Part shown: positions 14,279 through 22,825 of the stretch, piece by piece
Layout of the letters: every line of letters begins with the position of its first letter
How positions within the stretch are numbered: the stretch's first letter is position 1
From: Deltaproteobacteria bacterium
GTDB lineage: Bacteria > Desulfobacterota > Binatia > Binatales > Binataceae
NCBI GenBank assembly: GCA_021799555.1
Contig: JAJZAG010000014.1
Location: forward strand, 1-24,400
Direction of reading: 5' to 3'
Length of the DNA stretch: 24,400 nucleotides
The notes under the pieces: model-generated
Seen by the model: the letters and a program-made list of their open reading frames with translations, nothing else
What the model was told of the DNA's origin: nothing
The model's database searches: none
Made by a program: the position numbers and the translations under genes

Positions 14279-17200
14279 GTGATCCGGTTGCAATCTCGAT
14301 TTATCCGTGCGTTGGCGGTTGCAGCGGGATGCAGCGCGCTATTGGCGCTCGTCCGGCCGTTGGAAAGGCGCCTCGGAAGCGCCACGTTATCCCCGGCAGT
14401 GGCGCGAGGCGGATGCAGCTCAGGGGCGAACCCGCGAATCCAGCGCAGTTACGCGAGACTGCCTCTTGCTTTCGAGCAAAATCGCGGACAGGCCGACCCA
14501 CGCGTTAGATATCTTGCGCACGGCAATGGCTACGGTCTGGCGTTGACTGAGCGCGAGGCGATCCTGACTCTAGCCGAATCAGCGCCGTGGATAAGCGCTG
14601 CTCCAGCGTCGAGCGGCGGGAATCGGCGCATGAAAGCGCCGAGGATCACGGCAGTGCGATGGGCGAAGCTCGGCGTTAAGCTCGAGCACGCGAAGCAGCG
14701 TCTGAGAATCGCCGGGGCGAAGCTGATGCCCGGCACGATGAATTATCTGCTCGGCAACGATCCCAGGAAATGGCGCACGGGAATACCGACTTTCTCTCAG
14801 GTCTGCTATCTGGGAGTTTATCCCGGCATCGACCTAATCTATTACGGAAATCAGGGACGGCTCGAATTTGACCTCAAGCTGGCGCCGGGCGCGGACCCGC
14901 GCGCGATCAGGTTGGGGATCGAGGGCGCAAGCGGCGTCGAGGTTAATCAGAGCGGCGATTTGGTGATGCATCTTGGCCGCCGCGCTATCACGATGCTCAA
15001 GCCAGTTGCCTACCAGGAATTGCGCGGAAAGCGTATCGCGATTACAGCGAGCTATCGCAAGATGGGGAAAAATCAAGTCGGGATCGCGGTCGCCAAATAC
15101 GACCGCAAGCTCGCGCTCATAATTGATCCGTGCGTAATGTTTTCAACTTATTTCGGCCAGGGCTTCGCGGACGCGCAGGCGGTCGCGGTCAGTCCGGGCG
15201 GTCAGGCGGTGATCGCGGGATTCACGGCGGGACCGCTTGTCAGTAGTCCGATTCAGACTACGACCGGAGCGTTTAACGGCGTCGAGGGAGGAATAACCAA
15301 TCCGTTCGTGACTGAGTTTTCGAAGGACGGTTCCTCGCTGGTGTATTCGACTATGTTCGGCGGCACGATCGGTCCGACCGGAGCGGGCAGCAACATCGAC
15401 CAGGCGCACGGCGTCGCGATCGATTCGACGGGCAAGATCTACGTGACCGGAATCACCGATGCATCGGATTTTCCGACCACCGGAACCAGCATCGTTGGCG
15501 GAACTTCGCTTAATCAGGGCAACAACAATACCAACTTCGACGCGTTTGCGACCGCGCTCGATCCATCGAAAGCCGGCGACGGCACGCCGCTCGATCAGGT
15601 TCCGTGGAGCACATATCTGGGCGGCGACGCCTCCGATATCGGCTACGGGATCGCGGTCGATTCGGCGGGAGCCGTCTATGTAGCCGGACAGACTCACTCG
15701 ACCAACTTCCCGACATCGGCGGGCGTCGCCTATCAGGCGTCGAATCTATCCGGCGGAAAGGCGCCAGCCGGATTTCTCACCAAGCTGGTCATTAGCTCCG
15801 GGGCAATCACCGCGGCGTATTCCACTTACGTGAGCGCCGCAGTTCCCGTCACGAACGCGGGAACCGGCCAGACATTGCGGAGCGTCGCCGTCGATGGGGC
15901 CGGCAATGCGTACGTGGCGGGAGGATCGGGCGACGGATTTACTGCGAACAATGGAACCTTCAGCGGCACGTTTGACGCGTTCGCGGCGCGCTTCGATACG
16001 ACGCTGACCGGCGCCGGCTCGCTAATCTGGTCCTCGCTAATCGGCGGCAGCTCGATGACCTCCGCGCGTAGTATCGCACTCGAGCAGGGTTGCGCCTCGA
16101 ACTGCGACGCGTATATCGCCGGCACGACATTTTCCAGCGATCTGCCGGTGACCGGCGGCGCCGCGCAGACAACCTTCGCCGCAAGTCAGGACGGATTCGT
16201 CGCCAAGCTTGCGGCGGCCGGTGGCGCAACTGACTACCTCAGTTACCTCGGCGGCGAGGGTGTTAATCTCGCATCGGGGATCGCAGTTGATTCCGCCGGC
16301 GACGCGTTTGTGTCCGGCATCACGAGTTCCCCCGTCTTTCCGATCGCCAATGAAATCCAGTCCGAGCTCGGCGGTCCGGCGGGCGCGCTGTTCACTAACA
16401 GCGCGGGCAGTACATTTTCGGCGACCGGATGGAGCGCGGCCAACGGATCGATTCCGCAACGCGGGATCGACCATGTAACAACCGGTACGAATTCGGAGAT
16501 CATCTTCGCGGCCAGCCCAGCCGGGCTGTTCACCAGTACCGACAGCGGCGCTAGCTTTCAGCAGGCTACCGCGACCGGCCTTGCCGGACGGATATATTCG
16601 GTGGGCGCCAATACCAACGGAACCGGCACCGCGCTCGTGGTCGGCACCGATCAGGGACTGTTCTTGAGCACCGACGAAGGAGCGGCCTTCACGCATCTCA
16701 CCGCCACGATCGGCAGCCGGCAGGTGTTCGTCGCCGGCGTCGAGCACGGCACGCTGGACACTATCCTCGTCGGCACCAACGACGGCCTGTTCATCAGCGA
16801 AGATCAAGGCGCCACCTTCACCGAGGCCAGCGGGCTGCCTGCAAACACCAAAGTGTTTGACGGCAATGCGGATAACAATAGTTGCGCAACCGTTTCGGGA
16901 GTGACAACCTGCACGCTTTATGTCGGCACCGATCGTGGGATATTCAAGGGCAGTCTGGCGAGCGACACCGAAGCTGTCGCGCTGAGCGCAACCTCGATGG
17001 CGTTTGCGCCGGTGCTCTCGATGGCGATCGACACGACAACTGTTCCCAGCAAAATCTACGCGGGCGTGTTGGGCGGCAACGGAGTAGTGACCAGCACCGA
17101 CGGTTTCGCGTCGGTTCAATTCCCCGCCTTGCCGGAACTCGACGCCTCGGTTTATGCGATCGATGTGGACAAAAATACCACTCCGGCCACCGCCTATGCG

Positions 17201-19165
17201 GGCGCGATCGCGGGCGGCGTAGGCAGCCTGTTGGTCAGCAGCGACGGCGGGCTTACGTTTACGCCAGTTTCGAACATGCGCCAGCCGGGCGCGGTCGCAC
17301 CGGTGTGGGATGATCATACTACGGGCGCGATCTTCGCCGGCTCGTACCAGATGGAAGATGCGTTCGTCACCGAATTCGACCCGACGGGATCGACGATTCC
17401 GTTTTCGACTTACCTTGGCGGCGCGAGCTTCGACAAAGCGACTGGAATCGCGCTTGATTCTTCAGGCGAGATTTATGTGGGCGGCATCACCTATTCCGCC
17501 AACTTCCCGACCACAGGCGGCGTCTTCGAGCAGACTTACCCTAACGGCGCGTTCGTCAGCTCGTTCCTGACCAAGATAAATCCGCTCGCCGCCTGCGCGA
17601 CGCCCTCCGCCACCGGCACGCCAACCGCATCGGCAACGCAAACCGCCACCGGCACATCGACCTCGACGCCAACCGGCTCCGCGACGCCGACCGCGTCCGC
17701 TACGGTTTCGGCAACTCAGACGCCGACCATTACTCCGACTGCGACGATCGCAGTGACTGCCACATCAACAGCCACACCAACTCCTTTGCCCGCGGCGCTC
17801 AAGGCCAAGCCGCTCGCGATCAACTTCGGCACAATCAAGCTCGGCTCGGCGAGCAAGCCGGTCAATCTCGCGCTCCTCGATGCGAGGAACAGGAAGCAGG
17901 ACGCGCCGCTGGATATCACCTCCATCCAATCCAACTCCACCGAGTTTTCTCCGGCACAAAATTGCCTTGGCCAACTCGCCGCAGGCGGCAATTGTAAGGT
18001 TGCGATCGTCTTCAGGCCGACGCGCGCCGGCCTTCGCACCGCGCAGCTCGTTATCGCGAGCAACGCAAACGATCCGTCGATCATGGTTAATCTGCGGGGC
18101 ACGGGCAAAGCGCCGAAGGTCAAAAAGACTCCCACGCCGACTCCAACGCGCACCGCGACTCCGACCCCGACGACGACTGCGACCGTATCCGCGACTCCAA
18201 CTTCGACGCCGAGCGCAACCGGTACACCTACCTCGACGCCGACGAGCACGGCCTCGCATACACCGACGCCGACCGCAACGCGGACTATAAGCGGAACGCC
18301 AACTCCGACCGCAACGGCGTCGGCCACCGCGACCGCGACCGGAACGCCAACGCCGACCGCTACGGCGACCCCGGCGCCGGCGTTCAGTTTCTCGGTCCCG
18401 GCGCAATTGCCGTCGGTGCCGGCAGCCTCGACGTATTCCTTTTATTTTTGCGATCCCTCCCCCGCCGCCGGTAAAACCTGCGGGTCGGGCGCGACTAACC
18501 CAAGCGGTGGCAGCGCTCCATATACATTTTCCACGCAGGGGTTTCCGCCCCTGGGCCTCACGATGGATTCGACGACGGGGCAGCTAAGCGGCACGCCAAA
18601 TTCCACCGACGCGGGGAACACGAGCAGCTTCAGCGTGTGCGCCACCGATCTGTCGGGACACCAGGTATGTCAACCGACTTCAATTTACGTCGGCGCCGAA
18701 CCCGGAACTTACTCGGTCAGCTTCACCGGAATCGCGACCGGCAACGGCGCTCCGTGTAACGATCCGTCGAGTCCTCCCTCGACCGTTACGGTTGGCGTAA
18801 CGGGTACCGGAACATATCAATTGGCCAACGCCTACGAGTCGACCGTCAATGGGGATACCACATACTCAATGACTTACAACGTCAGCGGGTCGATAACGCT
18901 CTCCGCCGCCTCCGGGCTATGCACTGACGACGTTTCAGGAAACTACAACTGCCTCCTGAATGGCACTTCGATTTGCAGTGCCAGCGATATACCGGCCATT
19001 GGCGGCAATCCGGCGGATACGAACGTGCTCCTGCAGGGAGGGCCAATCTCGATGCTGGGAAATTTCAATCAGGCGCCAGCCAACGGAAATTCCGCCACGG
19101 GAACCGGAACGATCAGCGGAGCGTCCGGCTCGAGCGGTTCGGGTACCTTTACGATGGCGCCCTGA
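14279..19165 (+). CDS. Giant secreted multi-domain protein: SBBP propeller with inserted BNR propeller, Thr-Pro linkers, HYDIN-type and Ig-like domains
   Basis: This 1,628-residue protein starts at GTG 14279, with AGGGGAGGG just upstream. Residues 1-42 look like a Sec signal (basic start, hydrophobic ALAVAAGCSALLALV), cleaved perhaps near SPAVA. Residues about 55-285 (LAFEQNRGQADPRVRYLA ... MNYLLGNDPRKW ... YPGIDLIYYG) match the domain that usually precedes SBBP repeats. SBBP-type blades (STYLGG, IAVDSAGxxYVxG, FPT) begin near 288, 355, 441, 514, 584 and 651, and a seventh near 1041. Between them, 700-1020, lie seven Asp-box/BNR-like repeats (STDSGASF and similar). A Thr-Pro linker spans about 1106-1170, a choice-of-anchor-D/HYDIN-like domain 1175-1280 (PLAINFGTIKLGS ... 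VNLRGTG), a second linker 1280-1366 and a cadherin/He_PIG-like Ig domain 1368-1471 (GLTMDSTTGQLSGTP). The last about 155 residues are unassigned. No catalytic residues are seen; a surface binding or adhesive role is inferred. Confidence 0.88.
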   Translation: MIRLQSRFIRALAVAAGCSALLALVRPLERRLGSATLSPAVARGGCSSGANPRIQRSYARLPLAFEQNRGQADPRVRYLAHGNGYGLALTEREAILTLAESAPWISAAPASSGGNRRMKAPRITAVRWAKLGVKLEHAKQRLRIAGAKLMPGTMNYLLGNDPRKWRTGIPTFSQVCYLGVYPGIDLIYYGNQGRLEFDLKLAPGADPRAIRLGIEGASGVEVNQSGDLVMHLGRRAITMLKPVAYQELRGKRIAITASYRKMGKNQVGIAVAKYDRKLALIIDPCVMFSTYFGQGFADAQAVAVSPGGQAVIAGFTAGPLVSSPIQTTTGAFNGVEGGITNPFVTEFSKDGSSLVYSTMFGGTIGPTGAGSNIDQAHGVAIDSTGKIYVTGITDASDFPTTGTSIVGGTSLNQGNNNTNFDAFATALDPSKAGDGTPLDQVPWSTYLGGDASDIGYGIAVDSAGAVYVAGQTHSTNFPTSAGVAYQASNLSGGKAPAGFLTKLVISSGAITAAYSTYVSAAVPVTNAGTGQTLRSVAVDGAGNAYVAGGSGDGFTANNGTFSGTFDAFAARFDTTLTGAGSLIWSSLIGGSSMTSARSIALEQGCASNCDAYIAGTTFSSDLPVTGGAAQTTFAASQDGFVAKLAAAGGATDYLSYLGGEGVNLASGIAVDSAGDAFVSGITSSPVFPIANEIQSELGGPAGALFTNSAGSTFSATGWSAANGSIPQRGIDHVTTGTNSEIIFAASPAGLFTSTDSGASFQQATATGLAGRIYSVGANTNGTGTALVVGTDQGLFLSTDEGAAFTHLTATIGSRQVFVAGVEHGTLDTILVGTNDGLFISEDQGATFTEASGLPANTKVFDGNADNNSCATVSGVTTCTLYVGTDRGIFKGSLASDTEAVALSATSMAFAPVLSMAIDTTTVPSKIYAGVLGGNGVVTSTDGFASVQFPALPELDASVYAIDVDKNTTPATAYAGAIAGGVGSLLVSSDGGLTFTPVSNMRQPGAVAPVWDDHTTGAIFAGSYQMEDAFVTEFDPTGSTIPFSTYLGGASFDKATGIALDSSGEIYVGGITYSANFPTTGGVFEQTYPNGAFVSSFLTKINPLAACATPSATGTPTASATQTATGTSTSTPTGSATPTASATVSATQTPTITPTATIAVTATSTATPTPLPAALKAKPLAINFGTIKLGSASKPVNLALLDARNRKQDAPLDITSIQSNSTEFSPAQNCLGQLAAGGNCKVAIVFRPTRAGLRTAQLVIASNANDPSIMVNLRGTGKAPKVKKTPTPTPTRTATPTPTTTATVSATPTSTPSATGTPTSTPTSTASHTPTPTATRTISGTPTPTATASATATATGTPTPTATATPAPAFSFSVPAQLPSVPAASTYSFYFCDPSPAAGKTCGSGATNPSGGSAPYTFSTQGFPPLGLTMDSTTGQLSGTPNSTDAGNTSSFSVCATDLSGHQVCQPTSIYVGAEPGTYSVSFTGIATGNGAPCNDPSSPPSTVTVGVTGTGTYQLANAYESTVNGDTTYSMTYNVSGSITLSAASGLCTDDVSGNYNCLLNGTSICSASDIPAIGGNPADTNVLLQGGPISMLGNFNQAPANGNSATGTGTISGASGSSGSGTFTMAP
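17590..17790 (+). repeat. Thr-Pro-Ala-Ser linker repeat 1 (coding)
   Basis: This degenerate short-period coding repeat gives ATPTxTAT-like residues (about 1106-1170 of the exoprotein). It separates the last SBBP blade from the HYDIN-type domain. Such linkers are extended and often glycosylated in secreted proteins; here glycosylation is only a possibility. Confidence 0.75.
18118..18378 (+). repeat. Thr-Pro-Ala-Ser linker repeat 2 (coding)
   Basis: This is a second, longer degenerate repeat (about residues 1280-1366) opening with KVKKTPTPTPTRT. It joins the HYDIN-type domain to the Ig-like domain. The DNA repeat units (ACGCCGACT-like) are similar to those of linker 1, so recombination between the two could delete the HYDIN-type domain. 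Confidence 0.75.
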
Positions 19166-19331
19166 TCGCTACTGCCGGAACGACCTTCAACCGCGCCCCA
19201 ATTCGTGACTTCACACGGCGGCGCGTTGTGGCCGGCGTGCTACGCGGCGGGTGAGGCACGTCGATTGCTCCTATCTCAATCCCGATTAGTGCCGCGGCTG
19301 CGGCGCGGGAGAAAAGAGTTAGGAGATCGCC

Positions 19332-20831
19332 GTGGAGCTATCGACGACTGCCTCGCAGGCGGGCAGGCAAGCGCCTGTTTTCGCGGCATATCGGCCGCCC
19401 GCCGGGATGTATGACGAGATGTTCTCCGCGGCCGGCGGACCGCATCGGTGGTGCGCCCCCGTCGCCGCGAACCTGCTCGAGATGGGCTCGGCCGAGTTCG
19501 CCTCGCTGCGCGCGCAGGCCGAGCGGATGCTGCTCAGGATGGGCGTGACGTTCAACGTCTATGGGCAGACCGAAGGCGCGGAGCGGATTTTCCCGTTCGA
19601 TCCGATACCGAGAATTATCGACGCGGAGACCTGGCAAACGCTCGAGGCGGGATTGATCCAGCGCGTGCGCGCGCTCAACGCCTTCGTCGCCGATATTTAT
19701 GGCGAGGCGCATATCCTCAAGGACGGACTGATTCCGCACGACCTGATCCTCGAGTCGTCGCAATACCGGCGCGGCGCCGTCGGGATCGCGCCGCCCGGCG
19801 GCACGTTTATCACGGTTGCGGGAATCGACCTCGTGCGCGGCGCCGACGGCCGCTTCTACGTGCTCGAGGACAATGCGCGCACGCCGTCGGGCGTGTCGTA
19901 CGTAATCGAGAACCGGCTCGTGACGACGCGCTTGATGCCTGCCGCGTTGCGCGCCTCGCGGGTGCGCAGCGTCGAGGGCTATCCGGCGGACTTGCTGGCG
20001 AGCCTGGTCGAGCTGGCGCCCGGGGGAATTTCGCGCCCGACGGTCGCGCTCTTGACACCGGGACCGTTCAACTCGGCGTTTTTCGAACATGTTTTTCTGT
20101 CGCAGCAAATGGGCGTAGAGCTTGTCGAGGGCCGCGATTTGGTATGCGTCGATCACAAGCTATGGATGAAGACCGTTTACGGCCTCAGGCAAGTTCATGT
20201 TCTCTACCGCCGGATCGACGACGACTACCTTGACGCGGTCGTGTTCCGGCCCGACTCGATGCTCGGTGTGGCGGGACTCACGGCGGCGATTCGCGCGGGC
20301 AGCGTCACAATCGCCAACGGAATCGGCACGGGCGTCGCCGACGACAAGGCGGTGTTCGCCTATACGCCCGAAATGATCCGCTACTATCTCGGCGAGCAGC
20401 CGATTCTGCCGATCGTCGAAACGCATTTACTGCGCGAACCGGAAGTGCGCGCGACGGTGCTGCGCGACCTCGACCGTTACGTGATCAAGCCGACCGGCGC
20501 CTCGGGCGGCTACGGCGTCGTGATCGGGCCGCGCGCCAGCGACGCGGAGCTGGCCCAAACGCGCAAGCAGATCGAAGCTGCTCCCGCCAACTATATTGCG
20601 CAGCCGGTGGTCAGCCTTTCGGTGCATCCGACTCTGGTTGACGACGGCGCGGGCGGCGTCGTTCTGGCTCCCCGCCACGTCGATCTGCGGCCCTTCGTGC
20701 TGATGGGCGCGCGGCCGCGCGTGCTCGCGGGCGGGCTTACCCGGGTCGCGCTGCGCGAGGGCTCGCTGGTGGTTAATTCATCGCAGGGCGGCGGCAGCAA
20801 GGACACCTGGGTGCTCGACGCGCCGTGCTGA
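19332..20831 (+). CDS. Circularly permuted type 2 ATP-grasp ligase
   Basis: This 499-residue protein belongs to the circularly permuted ATP-grasp group (former DUF404/DUF407). The diagnostic blocks are GVTFNVYG ... ERIFPFDPIPRII, AFVADIYGEAHILKDGLIP, GIDLVRGADGRFYVLEDNARTPSG, YVIKPTGASGGYG (Lys386, the expected ATP-binding Lys with its glycine-rich loop), IAQPVVSLSVHPT, RHVDLRPFVLMG and REGSLVVNSSQGGGSKDTWVL. The fold predicts ATP-driven coupling of a carboxylate to an amine through an acyl-phosphate. The substrate is unknown. The start GTG 19332 is fixed by AGGAG six bases upstream. It overlaps the alpha-E gene by seven bases and is followed by a transglutaminase-like gene, the trio described in comparative work as a predicted peptide-ligase system. 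The cytoplasmic location is inferred from the lack of a signal. Confidence 0.92.
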   Translation: MELSTTASQAGRQAPVFAAYRPPAGMYDEMFSAAGGPHRWCAPVAANLLEMGSAEFASLRAQAERMLLRMGVTFNVYGQTEGAERIFPFDPIPRIIDAETWQTLEAGLIQRVRALNAFVADIYGEAHILKDGLIPHDLILESSQYRRGAVGIAPPGGTFITVAGIDLVRGADGRFYVLEDNARTPSGVSYVIENRLVTTRLMPAALRASRVRSVEGYPADLLASLVELAPGGISRPTVALLTPGPFNSAFFEHVFLSQQMGVELVEGRDLVCVDHKLWMKTVYGLRQVHVLYRRIDDDYLDAVVFRPDSMLGVAGLTAAIRAGSVTIANGIGTGVADDKAVFAYTPEMIRYYLGEQPILPIVETHLLREPEVRATVLRDLDRYVIKPTGASGGYGVVIGPRASDAELAQTRKQIEAAPANYIAQPVVSLSVHPTLVDDGAGGVVLAPRHVDLRPFVLMGARPRVLAGGLTRVALREGSLVVNSSQGGGSKDTWVLDAPC

Positions 20832-21772
20832 GACGGGTCGCAAATCATCTTTACTGGGCCGCGCGCTACCTCGAGCGCGCCGAATGGCGGGCCCGCCTGC
20901 TCGACGTGAATTACCATCTGCTCGTCGAAAGCCCGCCCGGGGCGGGCGGCGGATGGGTCGCGATGCTGACGATCACGGGCGATCGCGAGGAATTCAACGC
21001 GCGCTACGAGACCGGCGACGAGGCCTCGGTGCTCGGCTTCTACACGTTCGACGAGAAGAACCTGTCCTCGATCCGAAGCTGCGTCGGTTTGGCGCGCGAG
21101 AACTGCCGCGCGCTGCGTCATCGCATCTCCTCCGAGCTGTGGCTCGAAATCAACACGCTGTACCTTGACGCGCAGCGATGGACTCCGGGGGATTTCGCCG
21201 CGATGGGAGTGTACGGATTTTTCTCGGAGCTGCGCGAGCGGTTTTACCGGATCGCGGGCGTGATTCAAACGACGATCTCGCGCGATGTCGGCTACGATTT
21301 CCTGGCGGTCGGGCGCTCGCTCGAGTGCGCGGAAAATATCACGCGCCTGCTCGACGTGAAATATCACGTACTGCTGCCCAAGCTCGAAGATGTCGGCTCG
21401 CCGCTCGATCTCTCGCAGTGGGCGGCGCTGCTGCGCAGCGCGTCGGCGCTCGAGGCGTATCGGCGCGCGTACGGCAACCTGATTCGCGCCGACAAAGTCG
21501 TCGAGATTCTGCTCTTCGACGGCTCGTTCCCGCGCGCGGCGCGCTTCTGTATCGATCGGCTTGGCGCAGCGCTGGCGCGCGTCGAGGCCGGCGGGATGCA
21601 CGCGAACGGATTCGACCGCGTGCCTGCCGCGCATGCGCTTGGAGTGCGCCTGCGCGCGGGCGCCGCACCGACCGTGATCGAGGCCGGACTGCACGAATAT
21701 CTGCTCGGCGTGCAGGACGATTGCGCGCGGATCGGCGATCAGGTATCCGCCGAATATCTCAAATTTGAATGA
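20825..21772 (+). CDS. Alpha-E domain protein (partner of the ATP-grasp ligase)
   Basis: This 315-residue, all-helical protein is of the alpha-E (former DUF403) family. It opens with the hallmark MLRRVANHLYWAARYLERAEWRARLLDV, and the same pattern recurs in its second half (AVGRSLECAENITRLLDVKYHVLLPK), consistent with an internal duplication. The GTG start at 20825 lies inside the last codons of the ATP-grasp gene (7-base overlap), so translation is probably coupled. The family is found almost always next to circularly permuted ATP-grasp and transglutaminase genes. It is thought to be part of the same peptide-modifying complex, but its biochemical role is not established to my knowledge. The length is normal for the family. 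Confidence 0.9.
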   Translation: MLRRVANHLYWAARYLERAEWRARLLDVNYHLLVESPPGAGGGWVAMLTITGDREEFNARYETGDEASVLGFYTFDEKNLSSIRSCVGLARENCRALRHRISSELWLEINTLYLDAQRWTPGDFAAMGVYGFFSELRERFYRIAGVIQTTISRDVGYDFLAVGRSLECAENITRLLDVKYHVLLPKLEDVGSPLDLSQWAALLRSASALEAYRRAYGNLIRADKVVEILLFDGSFPRAARFCIDRLGAALARVEAGGMHANGFDRVPAAHALGVRLRAGAAPTVIEAGLHEYLLGVQDDCARIGDQVSAEYLKFE

Positions 21773-21849
21773 CGGCGCGGCGCGATCGGTTCGACTCGAA
21801 GCGGAAAAAAAACGACCGGAGAAGCATAAACGGACAGGACTGGGCGGCG

Positions 21850-22755
21850 ATGAGATTTCGAGTCAGACACGTTACACGCTTCGGTTACGACGAGGCGGCC
21901 TACGAATCGCACAACGAGGTGCGCCTGCGCCCGCGCGAGAGCCCCGGCCAGCGCACGATAGGCTTTCGGCTCGAAGTCATTCCGCGCGCCGCGGTGATCG
22001 ACTATCGCGACTCCTTCGGCAATTTCGTTCACGCGCTCTCCGTGCACGAACCGCATCGCGAACTCGTCGTCGTAGCCGATTCGCTGATCGAACGCGCCGC
22101 GCCGCGCCCGCTCGACGCACCGCGCCATCCGTTCGGCGAATTTCTCGCCGGCGACGCGCTGCGCTCGCAACTCGAATACGATTTCCTGCATCCAAGCCGC
22201 TACGTGCCCTTCAGCGAGCCGCTCAAGCGGCTGTTCTGGATGGCGCGGCCCAGGATGAATGAACAGGTCGCGGATTACGTATGCCGGATCGTGGGATGGA
22301 TTCGCGGGCAATTCGCGTACGAACCGGGCACGACCAACGTACGCTCCGACTTGAACCATATCCTCCATGCCGGCGGCGGCGTGTGCCAGGATTTCGCGCA
22401 TCTGTCGATCGGCATCCTGCGCCTGGCCGGAGTGCCCGCCCGCTACGTCTCCGGTTACCTTGCGCCAACTCTCGAGCCGGGCAATCGCCGTCCCCTTGGC
22501 GAGCAGGCCAGTCATGCGTGGCTCGAGGCGATGATCCCCGACGCGGGATGGATTGGCTTCGATCCGACTCACGGCGGCCGCGCCGGCGACCATCATCTGC
22601 GCGTCGCCGTCGGGCGCGATTACGCCGACGTTCCGCCGATAACCGGAATCTATCGCAGCGTCGGCGCGACGCAAACGATGCGCGTGTCGCTGGATATCTC
22701 GGAGCCGGAAGACTCGGCGAGTTCTCCGCTCGACCCCGGCGCGCTCCAGCAATAG
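21850..22755 (+). CDS. Transglutaminase-like cysteine protease of the ATP-grasp cluster
   Basis: This protein of 301 residues has the bacterial transglutaminase N-terminal domain (MRFRVRHVTRFGY ... SHNEVRLRPRES). A transglutaminase core follows with the triad Cys179 (GGGVCQDFAHL), His222 (ASHAWLEAM) and Asp238 (GFDPTHGG). Family members are peptidases or acyl-transferases. In this cluster a likely role is cutting or trimming the peptide built by the ATP-grasp enzyme, which is inference. Start choice: ATG 21850 fits the family's usual first residues. ATG 21769, overlapping the alpha-E stop as ATGA, would add 27 basic residues whose codons (AAA AAA AAC, AGA, ATA) are unlike the rest, but would give tight coupling. 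I favour 21850. No signal peptide is visible in either form. Confidence 0.9.
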   Translation: MRFRVRHVTRFGYDEAAYESHNEVRLRPRESPGQRTIGFRLEVIPRAAVIDYRDSFGNFVHALSVHEPHRELVVVADSLIERAAPRPLDAPRHPFGEFLAGDALRSQLEYDFLHPSRYVPFSEPLKRLFWMARPRMNEQVADYVCRIVGWIRGQFAYEPGTTNVRSDLNHILHAGGGVCQDFAHLSIGILRLAGVPARYVSGYLAPTLEPGNRRPLGEQASHAWLEAMIPDAGWIGFDPTHGGRAGDHHLRVAVGRDYADVPPITGIYRSVGATQTMRVSLDISEPEDSASSPLDPGALQQ

Positions 22756-22764
22756 CGGCTTCGA

Positions 22765-22793
22765 TTGCCGCGCGGCGCATCGCCCGCTATAAG
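22765..22793 (+). promoter_or_regulatory. Candidate sigma70 promoter of the lipoprotein-like gene
   Basis: TTGCCG (22765-22770) and TATAAG (22788-22793) are separated by exactly 17 bases, about 30 bases before the ATG at 22826. The gene may therefore be transcribed separately from the ATP-grasp cluster that ends ten bases earlier. Confidence 0.4.
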
Positions 22794-22825
22794 GGTCGCG
22801 AAGCTTCGCCCTTCCTGGATTTGTC

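Noticed and set aside
16037..17317. Minus-strand open frame of 426 codons inside the giant exoprotein gene
   Set aside because: The plus strand shows clear SBBP and BNR repeats here; the antisense product is a shadow with charged, unstructured composition.
22755..22771. GCGGC-TTCGATT-GCCGC stem at the end of the transglutaminase gene
   Set aside because: It has a short stem without a T tract, and its right arm overlaps the better-supported -35 box.
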